A stretch of DNA of 22,857 nucleotides, taken from JAXFQS01 sp034178815 (GTDB taxonomy: Bacteria; Verrucomicrobiota; Kiritimatiellia; RFP12; DVOR01). The notes below the pieces were generated by a model that did no database searches, was not told the DNA's origin, and worked only from the letters and a program-made list of their open reading frames with translations. The stretch is from positions 1 through 22,857 of the forward strand of contig JAXFQS010000067.1 in assembly GCA_034178815.1 (NCBI GenBank), given 5' to 3'. A program made the position numbers and the translations under genes. Positions 7,763 through 16,800 of this stretch are shown here, piece by piece. Each line of letters begins with the position of its first letter. Positions within the stretch are counted from its first letter, which is position 1.

Positions 7763-8694
7763 AAATCGGTATTTATCTAGAAAACGAGCCAGCCGCTTTC
7801 GACGGTGGCGCAAGTTCGGATTACATTAAGGACTTTACGCCACAAAAGCATCAAATCGTCACATTTCGTCGTTTGGTTGCCCCCCATAAAGTGATTTGGT
7901 GCCGAACGGAAAAAAGCTTTCTCAGAGCACTCCCAATTATCGATGTTGCAATCGTTTGGCAATTCAGCGAGCGACACCTTCAACGGGCTCCGAACCTCCA
8001 ACTGGTTGCCACACCAGCCGCCGGACGAGAGGGTATCAAACTGCCCGCCAAGCACCCAGGAATCAAGGTCTATCACGGCCACTTCCACGGCGTATTGATT
8101 GCCCAAACCGTTCTCGGCGCACTCCTGGCAATGAGTCGAGGTCTTTTCTCTGCCCAAGGGCAACGCTGGCCAAGGAGCAGCCTCTCAGTGCGGGATATTG
8201 AAGGAACGAATGCGGTTATTCTGGGGTATGGCGCGATTGGCAGGCATATCGGTCGCTTGTTGAGACAATTTGGAGTGAATGTATACGGCGTTCGCAGACG
8301 AAGTGGAATGGGAACCTACACGATGGCCGACCTGCCACGACTCCTTCGGGATTGCGACCATTTCATCATGGCCTTGCCTTCGGACACGGGAACAGATGGG
8401 CTTGTCGATGGGCATATTCTCTCCCTTCTGCCCCGCCGGGCTCGGCTTTATAATGTGGGGCGTGGTAATGCACTTGACGAGGCCGCTCTGCTAAAAGCCT
8501 TGCGTACCAATCGCCTAGCGGGAGCCTACCTAGATGTGTTCGCACAGGAGCCATTGCCAGATAATTCCCCACTCTATGGTGCCCCAAACCTGCTTCTGAC
8601 CCCGCATGCCTCTGCCTTCGGAACGAGTTATTTAGATCGCTTCTTTTCTGAGTTCACCCAGCACCTTTCCCAAGAGTTTTTCAACAATGACTGA
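7759..8694 (+). CDS. D-isomer-specific 2-hydroxyacid dehydrogenase
   Basis: The 311-residue protein is an NAD(P)-dependent oxidoreductase that interconverts a 2-hydroxyacid and a 2-ketoacid. The cofactor loop is GYGAIG (156-161) in VILGYGAIGRHIGRLL. The catalytic set is intact: R235 in NVGRGN, E264 in QEPLP and H283 in TPHASAF. It ends soon after the second catalytic domain, so it has no ACT or other regulatory domain as in long phosphoglycerate dehydrogenases. The substrate cannot be told. It starts with GTG overlapping the nspC stop by 4 nt, and its end overlaps the helicase start by 8 nt, so it is in the same transcript. The N-terminal 100 residues are divergent from common members. Confidence 0.85.
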   Translation: MKIGIYLENEPAAFDGGASSDYIKDFTPQKHQIVTFRRLVAPHKVIWCRTEKSFLRALPIIDVAIVWQFSERHLQRAPNLQLVATPAAGREGIKLPAKHPGIKVYHGHFHGVLIAQTVLGALLAMSRGLFSAQGQRWPRSSLSVRDIEGTNAVILGYGAIGRHIGRLLRQFGVNVYGVRRRSGMGTYTMADLPRLLRDCDHFIMALPSDTGTDGLVDGHILSLLPRRARLYNVGRGNALDEAALLKALRTNRLAGAYLDVFAQEPLPDNSPLYGAPNLLLTPHASAFGTSYLDRFFSEFTQHLSQEFFNND

Positions 8695-10636
8695 CTTCAA
8701 GACTTTGCTCAATGAGCAGCAATACGAGGCCGCAACTGCCGGAAATGGTCCTCTGTTGGTGCTGGCCGCTGCCGGAACCGGGAAAACGCGCACATTGGTC
8801 TATCGCGTGGCGTATCTCTATGAGCAAGGCGTTGCCCCCGAGCGGATGCTGTTGTTGACATTTACGAACCGCGCGGCTAGAGAGATGATCGAGCGAGTCC
8901 AGCAAACGACCGGACTTCCTGCAGGGTATATGTGGAGCGGAACCTTTCACCATGTCTGCAACCGGATGCTCCGCAGATTCGGAAAATTTCTTGGCTACGA
9001 ATCGGGTTTTCCCATTCTCGATAGGGAGGACTCGGCGGCGCTTGTAGGGAGTTGCATTCAAAGCCAAGTCGGAAAGAAGAAGGATTTCCCGAAGAAGGAT
9101 GTGGTGCTTGGTCTTATTGGCGGGGCGGCGAATGCAGGACTTTCTTTCCCGGAATGGTTCCCGACCTCCAGCCAATTCCAGAAGTTTGAGGAGTATGCTG
9201 AAGACCTTCTGCCCATAATCGCGCAGTATCACGAGCGGAAAAGAGCGAATGGGGCGATGGATTTCGATGATTTGCTGGTCAATGGCGTCCGCCTTCTCAA
9301 GGAGTCTGAGGAGGTTCGTACTTTCTACCAAGAGCGGTTTGAACATGTGCTGGTCGACGAGTATCAGGACACAAATCTGCTACAATCCGAGTTCGCCGAC
9401 ATTTTGGCTGCCCGTTCTCGGAATATTTTGGCGGTTGGGGATGATTTCCAGTGCATCTACACTTGGCGTGGGGCGCATTTTGCCAATATTATGGAGTTCC
9501 CCAAGCGCTGGCCTGGTGCACGCATCATCAAACTAGAGCGGAACTATCGTTCAACGCCGGAGATTCTCACGGTTGCAAACTGTTGCATCAAGGGAAATCG
9601 CGACCAGTTCCAGAAGACTTTGGTCGCGTCGCGCCAATCGAAAGTGAAGCCTCGCGTGCTTTATGTCCGCGACGGGTATACGCAGGCACAAGCGATTGTC
9701 CGGCTCATCAATCACGCTAAAAGTGCGGGCTATGCGTGGAATGAGATTGCCGTGCTTTACCGGGCGCATTTCCATTCCATTGAGACTCAGATGATGTTGA
9801 CTCGCTCTGGCATCCCGCATGCGATCACCTCTGGGATTGGGATATTCGAGAAGGCGCACAGTAAGGATTTATTCGCTTTTCTCCGGCTTTCCATTGGCCC
9901 GGTTTGCGACTATTTCCCTTTGCTGAGGCTACTGTGTCTCTTGCCGGGAATAGGCGAGAAGAGCGCTCAAAAGGTATGGGTCAAAATTGGCTCTCACTTT
10001 AACTCCCAAGACCCGGAGTCAAGGCAAGCCGTGGCTGGACTTCTACGCGATACCGCGCAGAAAGGATGGGCTGCTTTTTGTTCCATTTTCGATCAGGCCG
10101 CGAGCGGAAAACTGGTTCCTGGCAAACTCGTCTCGTCCTTTCTGGATGCCTTCTATTCTGACTACCTTGACCGCACCTACGAGCCAGAGGATGCCGCCTC
10201 AAGACGGGAGGATTTGGTTGAGTTGGGCGCTATGATTCAGCGTTCGGGAAAACCGTTGGAGGAGTTCCTTTCCGAGGTTGCCCTCCTGACCAATCTAGAC
10301 CGTTCCCGTGGTGACGAGAACGGGCAAGGCGGCCCGGCAGTTTTGCTCTCGACCATCCATCAGGCGAAGGGAAGGGAGTGGCCCGTAGTGATTGTGCCGT
10401 GGATGTCCGAGGAGATGTTCCCCTCCGCAAAGGCGCTGGAAACCGGCGACGACCAAGAGGAGCGGAGGCTCTTCTATGTTGCCGTGACGCGCGCGAAGGA
10501 TGAGTTATTTCTCTGTTCGCCAGCCGAACGAATTATCAACGGAACAAAGCGTGCCTTTTGCAAGGTTTCCCGTTTTCTGAGAGAACTGGACAAGGGCATC
10601 GTCATCAACGAATATCCCACCTTCCGTGCCTGGTAG
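8687..10636 (+). CDS. UvrD/Rep/PcrA-family DNA helicase (superfamily 1A)
   Basis: The 649-residue protein has the full motif set of an SF1A 3'-to-5' DNA helicase. Seen are a Q motif near the start (LNEQQYEAA), Walker A GTGKT (30-34), TFTNRAAREM, motif II DEYQD (224-228), motif III GDDFQCIYTWRGA (251-263), motif IV LERNYRST (283-290), motif V with TIHQAKGREW (556-565) and motif VI VAVTRAKDELFL. It ends about 40 residues after motif VI, so it lacks the C-terminal tail and Tudor-like domain of UvrD and PcrA (about 720 residues) and is nearer to the short form. It would act in DNA repair or replication restart in the cytoplasm; which one is not clear. The start overlaps the preceding gene by 8 nt. 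It is the last gene of the plus-strand cluster. Confidence 0.92.
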   Translation: MTDFKTLLNEQQYEAATAGNGPLLVLAAAGTGKTRTLVYRVAYLYEQGVAPERMLLLTFTNRAAREMIERVQQTTGLPAGYMWSGTFHHVCNRMLRRFGKFLGYESGFPILDREDSAALVGSCIQSQVGKKKDFPKKDVVLGLIGGAANAGLSFPEWFPTSSQFQKFEEYAEDLLPIIAQYHERKRANGAMDFDDLLVNGVRLLKESEEVRTFYQERFEHVLVDEYQDTNLLQSEFADILAARSRNILAVGDDFQCIYTWRGAHFANIMEFPKRWPGARIIKLERNYRSTPEILTVANCCIKGNRDQFQKTLVASRQSKVKPRVLYVRDGYTQAQAIVRLINHAKSAGYAWNEIAVLYRAHFHSIETQMMLTRSGIPHAITSGIGIFEKAHSKDLFAFLRLSIGPVCDYFPLLRLLCLLPGIGEKSAQKVWVKIGSHFNSQDPESRQAVAGLLRDTAQKGWAAFCSIFDQAASGKLVPGKLVSSFLDAFYSDYLDRTYEPEDAASRREDLVELGAMIQRSGKPLEEFLSEVALLTNLDRSRGDENGQGGPAVLLSTIHQAKGREWPVVIVPWMSEEMFPSAKALETGDDQEERRLFYVAVTRAKDELFLCSPAERIINGTKRAFCKVSRFLRELDKGIVINEYPTFRAW

Positions 10637-10800
10637 GTTCCCTCTCGTCGCCCCTCAAGCGGCTTCGCTTCGTTGCCGCATGGTTGCTACGAAATAGGGA
10701 AGGGGATAAGTACCTGCACGCCCAACAGATTGCCGTCAATTGGGTGCGAAAGTGCTTAGGAATTCTCCGTTCTGGTAACCGTCCCAGAGGGGGCTTGCCG
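10637..10800. other. Convergent intergenic gap, no clear terminator
   Basis: The two gene blocks end face to face across 164 bases. Weak nested inverted repeats are visible: TTCCCT (10638-10643) with AGGGAA (10696-10701), CCCCT (10651-10655) with AGGGG (10701-10705), and a small hairpin AAGCG-GCTT-CGCTT (10657-10670). None is followed by a T-tract on either strand, so I do not call an intrinsic terminator. The region may end both transcripts through Rho or a structure I cannot assess. Confidence 0.3.
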
Positions 10801-12408
10801 TTAGCGATTGGCGATTGCTGCTCCCACAAACGCTTTGAAAAGCGGGTGGCTATTGACCGGTTCGGATTTGAACTCGGGATGAAACTGGCAGGCGACAAAC
10901 CAGGGGTGATCGCGCAATTCGACGACTTCGGCGATTTGGCCGTCTGGCGAAGTTCCGACCACTTGCAACGCCTCGTCTCGCTCGCGCAGGAGGTTGACAA
11001 AATCGGGCGAAATCTCGTAGCGGTGGCGGTGACGCTCCGAAATGCGGGTTGACGCGTATGCGGTCTCCGCCCGGGAACCCTCCTTCAGCGAACACGGATA
11101 GGCACCCAGACGCATCGTGGCGCCAATCTGCTTGACTGTTGTCTGCTCAGAGAGCAACAACACGACCGGGTGTCCCGTCCGAGCGTCCACCTCCGTCGAG
11201 TTCGCATCTTCAAGCCCCATGACATGGCGGGCATACTCGATAACCGTGCACTGCATTCCAAGGCAGATGCCGAAGAAAGGAATCCGCTTCGTGCGGGCAT
11301 ATTCGATGGCCGCAATCTTTCCCTCTACGCCGCGCGTTCCGAAACCGCCCGGGACTAGAATCCCGTGAACGCCTGAAAGTAGCGCCTCCGCCCCTTGCTT
11401 CTCAATCGCCTCCGACTCGATGCAGCGGAGTTTGAGTGCTGCCGAATGGGCAGTGGCCGCGTGAGCCAGTGCCTCGTAGATGCTCTTGTAGGCGTCACGG
11501 AGTTCAATATACTTTCCGACAACGGCAATTTCCACCTCACCGTTTTGCGGATGGAGAAGTCGTTCCAGCATTTGGTTCCAATCTGTCAGATCGATTGGCG
11601 CCAATGGCAAATTAAGCAACTTGAGCACCTTCTCATCCACGTGCTGGCGACGCAGTTCAAGCGGAACCTCGTAGATCGAGTGCGCGACATCGCACTCCTC
11701 AATGACATTCTCGGGAGGAACATTGCAGAAGAGCGCCAACTTGTCTCTGTGCTCCTTCCCGAATGACCGTTCGCAACGACAAATCAACATGTGCGGACGG
11801 ATGCCGACCGACTGCAGAATACCGACTGACTGCTGAGACGGCTTTGTTTTCATCTCGCCAGCGGCCCGGATGTAAGGCACCAGAGTCAAATGAATGAAAA
11901 TAGCGTTCTGCTCGCCCGCTTCGTATTGGAACTGCCGGATGGCTTCCAGGTAAGGCTGCGACTCGATATCACCAACCGTTCCTCCGATTTCCGTGATGAC
12001 AATGTCGTAGTCCGACTCTCCGATGGAATGAATCGCCCGCTTGATTTCGTCTGTGATATGCGGAATGACCTGAACCGTCTTGCCTAAATACCCCCCAGCT
12101 CGCTCACGATTGAGCACCGTGCTGTAAATCTTCCCCGTTGTATAATTGGCGTGAGGACCGCAGGGCGTTGCCAAGAAACGCTCATAGTGCCCCAAGTCGA
12201 GATCCGTCTCATTTCCAGCATCCGTGACATAGACCTCGCCGTGTTGGTAAGGGGACATTGTGCCGGGGTCGACATTCAGGTAAGGATCCAACTTCTGCAT
12301 GGCCACCCTGAAACCTCGCCGCTTCAAGAGCATCCCGATGCTCGCGGCTGTCAGTCCTTTCCCCAGGGACGACACAACACCGCCTGTCACGAATATATGC
12401 TTGGCCAT
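10801..12408 (-). CDS. pyrG: CTP synthase (glutamine-hydrolysing)
   Basis: The 535-residue enzyme makes CTP from UTP, ATP and glutamine. The N-terminal synthetase domain starts MAKHIFVTGGVVSSLGKG, with the nucleotide-binding loop right after, and continues through HITDEIKRAI and the EIGGTVGDIES motif. The C-terminal class I glutaminase has nucleophile C382 in GICLGMQ, and the partner His-Glu in QFHPEFKS near the end. Length is normal. The frame extends 21 codons upstream, but MAKHIF is the family start, lies 4 bases after the gltD stop and has AAAGGA eight bases upstream, so 12408 is preferred. It is the last gene of the purF-gltB-gltD-pyrG block, where every enzyme system uses the glutamine amide. 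Confidence 0.96.
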   Translation of the reverse strand: MAKHIFVTGGVVSSLGKGLTAASIGMLLKRRGFRVAMQKLDPYLNVDPGTMSPYQHGEVYVTDAGNETDLDLGHYERFLATPCGPHANYTTGKIYSTVLNRERAGGYLGKTVQVIPHITDEIKRAIHSIGESDYDIVITEIGGTVGDIESQPYLEAIRQFQYEAGEQNAIFIHLTLVPYIRAAGEMKTKPSQQSVGILQSVGIRPHMLICRCERSFGKEHRDKLALFCNVPPENVIEECDVAHSIYEVPLELRRQHVDEKVLKLLNLPLAPIDLTDWNQMLERLLHPQNGEVEIAVVGKYIELRDAYKSIYEALAHAATAHSAALKLRCIESEAIEKQGAEALLSGVHGILVPGGFGTRGVEGKIAAIEYARTKRIPFFGICLGMQCTVIEYARHVMGLEDANSTEVDARTGHPVVLLLSEQTTVKQIGATMRLGAYPCSLKEGSRAETAYASTRISERHRHRYEISPDFVNLLRERDEALQVVGTSPDGQIAEVVELRDHPWFVACQFHPEFKSEPVNSHPLFKAFVGAAIANR

Positions 12409-12412
12409 CTGA

Positions 12413-13798
12413 TCAATCCTTTGGTAGTGTCGAAAGATAACGGTTGACGGCATCCGCACAGGCGCGTCCATCGGCTATGGCGCGTACAACCAGCGACTGC
12501 CCTGTACGCGTGTCCCCGGCGGCAAAGACACCCTTTCGGCTCGACATATATCCAACCGTCTTGATATTGCTTCGGGCATCCGTCTCAAGACCAAGTTTGG
12601 CAATCAAGCCATCCTGCTCGGGGCCAAGAAAACCACAGGCTATCAACACCAGTTCGGCAGGCCACTCCCGTTCAAAGCCAGTTCCATCGGCATTTTGGGT
12701 CACAAGATGGCGAACCTGTCCGTCAAATCCGCGGAACTCCTTCGTCTTGATGCTCCAGAAGCGGTCACCACCTTCCTTGTGCGAGGTCGAAGTCCGCAGT
12801 TGCATCGGCCAATAAGGCCACGGGGTCTTCTCGGAACGCTGTTCAGGGGGCATCGGCATCATCTCAAACGAAGAGACGGATTTAGCCCCTTGGCGCAACG
12901 CCGTGCCAATACAGTCGCTCCCCGTGTCGCCACCACCGATTACGACAACATGCTTCCCCTTGGCGTCGATTTTTCCCCACACATCCGGCTCTCCTCCACG
13001 CCCTTTGAGCAATAACCGGTTTTGCCTTTGGAGAAATTCGAGTGCGAAATGGATCCCGTCCAATTCACGCCCCGGAATTGGCAAATCGCGCGGGACGCCA
13101 GCCCCGATGCAGAGTACTGCCGCATCGAAGCGCTCTAATGTATCGGGAGAGGGAACTGTACCGCACGAGAAGAGAATCCCCTCCTCCTCTAGAAGATGGA
13201 TGCGCCTATCGACAACCCATTTCTCAAGTTTGAAGTTCGGAATCCCATAGCGGAGCAGCCCACCGGGCAATTCCTGTTTTTCGAAGACAGTCACTTTGTG
13301 CCCCATCCGGTTCAATTGCATAGCCACGGCCAACCCTGCAGGACCAGAGCCGACAACGGCGATATGCCGCCTGCTTCTCTCGGTTGGCGGTTGCGGCGTG
13401 ATGAGACCATTCTCGAATGCGTACTCGATAATCGTCCGCTCCATCAACTGACAGGTGGTCGACGCGGAAACCTGTCCCAACACGCAAGAGGCTTCGCACA
13501 ATGCCGGGCAAATGCGCGAGGTGAACTCGGGAAAGTTGTTGGTCGAAAGCAGGCGTTCAGCAGCCATAGCCATTTCGCCACGGTAGACGAGATCGTTCCA
13601 CTCGGGGCAGAGGTTGTGCAGGGGACAGGCGTTGTGGCAGAACGGAACGCCGCAGCCCATACACCGGGCCGCCTGACGGCGAACGGCATCAAGTGGCATC
13701 CGTGTGTAGACATCGTTGAAGTCTTTCAAACGCTCCTTGACGGGGCGTGTCTGTGGTGTCTCGCGGTCGTATTCCAGAAAGCCTGTGATTTTGCCCAT
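12413..13798 (-). CDS. gltD: Glutamate synthase small (beta) subunit
   Basis: The 461-residue subunit takes electrons from NAD(P)H and passes them through FAD and two [4Fe-4S] clusters to the large subunit. N-terminal cluster cysteines are visible in CMGCGVPFCHNACPLHNLC (C46, C49, C54, C58) and again at C97, C101 and C105. The FAD loop is GSGPAG (150-155), and a second Rossmann motif VVVIGGGDTGSDC serves NAD(P)H. Length is normal for GltD. An in-frame extension of 51 codons lies upstream inside gltB, but MGKITGFLEYDR is the standard N-terminus and has a GGAG about 8 bases upstream. It starts 22 bases after gltB and its stop is 4 bases before pyrG. Confidence 0.96.
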   Translation of the reverse strand: MGKITGFLEYDRETPQTRPVKERLKDFNDVYTRMPLDAVRRQAARCMGCGVPFCHNACPLHNLCPEWNDLVYRGEMAMAAERLLSTNNFPEFTSRICPALCEASCVLGQVSASTTCQLMERTIIEYAFENGLITPQPPTERSRRHIAVVGSGPAGLAVAMQLNRMGHKVTVFEKQELPGGLLRYGIPNFKLEKWVVDRRIHLLEEEGILFSCGTVPSPDTLERFDAAVLCIGAGVPRDLPIPGRELDGIHFALEFLQRQNRLLLKGRGGEPDVWGKIDAKGKHVVVIGGGDTGSDCIGTALRQGAKSVSSFEMMPMPPEQRSEKTPWPYWPMQLRTSTSHKEGGDRFWSIKTKEFRGFDGQVRHLVTQNADGTGFEREWPAELVLIACGFLGPEQDGLIAKLGLETDARSNIKTVGYMSSRKGVFAAGDTRTGQSLVVRAIADGRACADAVNRYLSTLPKD

Positions 13799-13820
13799 TG
13801 TCTTCTCTCCGTAAATGGCG

Positions 13821-16800
13821 TTATTCGGCGTTTTGTTGCTGCATGGCAAGTGCGCGCTTGTAGTCGCGAGGCATGATTTTAATGATGCGGTGGCGAGTCT
13901 GTGTCCAGTCTGCGAGTAAGGTGGCGGCTTTCTTAGACCCAGTGGCGTCACGGTGGCGAAGAATCATTTTGCGGACTTCCTCGGCTTCCTCTGAGTCGGC
14001 AAGGGGCTCAAGGTCTACCAGTTCCGTATTGCATCGATGATCTTCGAAGTCGCCAGTCTCGTCCAACACATAGGCAATTCCTCCAGACATGCCGGCAGCG
14101 AAGTTTCGACCTGTAGTTCCGAGAACTAGGACTCGCCCGCCGGTCATATATTCACAACCATGGTCGCCAACCCCTTCGACCACGGCGGTGGCGCCTGAAT
14201 TGCGCACGGCAAAGCGTTCTCCGGCTACGCCGCAGATATAGACTTCGCCAGAGGTGGCTCCATAAAGTGCCACATTTCCGCAGATGATGTTCCGGTCAGG
14301 GACGATTGTGGATTGTCGCGGCGGATAGAGGGCCAATTTGGCGCCGGAAAGCCCTTTGCCAAAGTAATCGTTGGCGTCGCCTTCCACCGAAATGGTCAAT
14401 CCCTTCGCGCCAAATGCGGCAAAGGACTGTCCGCAGGAGCCTGTGGCATTCAGGCGAATTGTGTCGTTTGGCAATCCCTCTTCTCCAGTTCGGCGGGAAA
14501 TCTCATAACTGAGCATCGTACCCACGGTTCTTTGCGTGTTGCGCACAGAGATGTCCAGCACAATCGGCTCAGCGAGTTCCAATGCCCGTTCGCATTTGGC
14601 AATCAACTGGCGATCAAGGACCATATCGACACCGTGATCTTGCTTGACGGAGCAATGGCGTTCACTGTCGGAGCAAGGGACTTTGGCTAGAATGGCGGAA
14701 AGATCGATGTGTTGGGCTTTCTTGCACCCGGGCAGTTGACGAGGCTTCAGGCATTCGACATGCCCGACCATTTCGTCAATGGTGCGGAATCCCAACCTGG
14801 CCATCCATTTGCGCAGATCTTCGGCGATGAACCGCATAAAGTTCACGACATACTCAGGTTTGCCCTTGAATCTGCAGCTCAAGCGGGGGTCTTGGGTTGC
14901 TATCCCTTGGGGACAGGTGTTCAAATGACAGACTCTCATCATAACACACCCAATGGCCACGAGGGGTGCGGTCGCGAAACCGAACTCTTCGGCACCCAGC
15001 AGGCAAGCAATGGCTACATCGCGCCCCGTCATCAATTTGCCGTCACACTCAAGACGCACGCGATTGCGGAGTTTGTTGAGCACCAATGTCTGCTGCACCT
15101 CGGCCAAACCAATCTCCCAAGGCAAGCCCGTATGCTTGATAGAAGTAAGTGGCGATGCCCCCGTGCCTCCATCGTAGCCTGAGACCAGAATCAGGTCGGC
15201 CTTCCCCTTGGCAACGCCGGCGGCAATCGTGCCAATCCCCGTCTTTGAGACAAGTTTGACGCTGACTCTAGCCTCGGGATTCGAGTTTTTCAGGTCGTGA
15301 ATAAGTTGGGCCAAATCCTCAATCGAGTAGATGTCGTGGTGTGGCGGCGGAGAAATTAGTTGGACATAAGGCGTCGAATGGCGACATTTGGCAATCCAAG
15401 GATAGACCTTTTCGGCCGGAAGCTGTCCACCTTCACCCGGCTTGGCACCTTGCGCCATCTTAATTTGCAACTCTTTGGCATGGGCGAGATAGTTGCTGGT
15501 GACTCCGAAGCGCCCAGACGCGACCTGCTTGATTTGACTGATACGCCAATTTCCCTTGGCATCAGGGAGAAAGCGATCCGGATCTTCCCCCCCTTCACCG
15601 GAATTCGAGCATCCACCAATTCGATTCATGGCAATGGCCAGCGTCTCGTGAGCTGGACGGCTAATCGAGCCGTAAGACATAGCTCCGGTCTTGAAACGCT
15701 TGACAATCTCCGTCCAAGGCTCGACCTCCTCCAAGGGGATTGGTGCGCGGGGAACAAAGTCCATCAAGCCGCGAATTGAGGCAAATTCCGCCTGCTCTCC
15801 GGTGAGCCGCTCAACATACTGTTCGAAGAGAGTTTCGTTGTTTTCGCGGCAAGCCTGTTGCAAAAGCGCAATGGTTTGTGGATTGTAGAGGTGCTTTTCC
15901 CCATCCTGCCGCCACTGGTAATTCCCCCCCAGTTCCAGCAGAGGCGATGTCGAATGTTGCGCCTTGAGAAAACGAGTCTCCACCTCCGACTGAATATCGG
16001 CACAACTGACGCCGCCCACGCGGGATATTGTCCCAGGAAAATAGTTGTCGATGACCTGCCCGGATATTCCAACCGCCTCGAAGATCTGTGCACCGCGATA
16101 ACTTTGAAGTGTTGAAATTCCGACCTTCGACATCACTTTAAGGAGCCCCTTGCCAACAGCCTTGATGAAGTGGGCAACGGCTTCTTGCTCGGAGACGGTC
16201 ACATAGAGTTGGAGCCGGGCGAGTCGGCGCACCGCAGCCAGTGCCAACCGCGGACAGATAGCGTCGACACCATATCCGAGCAGGCAAGCAAAATGGTGGA
16301 CTTCTCTCGGTTCGCAACTATCCAGCACAAGCGCGATGGCTGTTCTCAATCCCGCTTTGACAAGGCTATGGTGTGTCGCGGAAACTGCGAGCAAGGCCGG
16401 AATCGGAGCGCGCGTTTCAGAGACAGCGCTATCCGACAAGGTCACACAATGATGATGGGTTTGCGCGGCATTGATTGCCGCCTTGCACAACTGTTTGAGC
16501 GCATCCTCTAGCGCGTTGGGCGATTTTCCGGCGTCAAAGGTTATGTCGAGAACGACCTGGTCGGGAATAGCATTGAGCGCGGCCTCGGTTAGAACCGGTT
16601 GCCGGAGTTTGAGCATGCGACAGCGCTGCGGACCATCTTCCAAAATGTTGCCCTGGACACCAAGATAGGAGTCGAGCGAGGTGACCATTTCCTCCCGAAT
16701 GCCGTCCAACGGCGGATTGGTGACCTGGGCAAAAAGTTGATGGAAATAGTCATAGAGCAACTTCGGACGCTTTGACATCACAGCCAGCGGAGTATCCGTA

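Noticed and set aside
10657..10670. Hairpin AAGCG-GCTT-CGCTT as an intrinsic terminator
   Set aside because: The stem is only 5 bp and there is no T-tract on either side or strand.
13799..13951. 51-codon N-terminal extension of gltD
   Set aside because: It overlaps the end of gltB, has no family similarity, and the standard GltD N-terminus with a GGAG begins at 13798.
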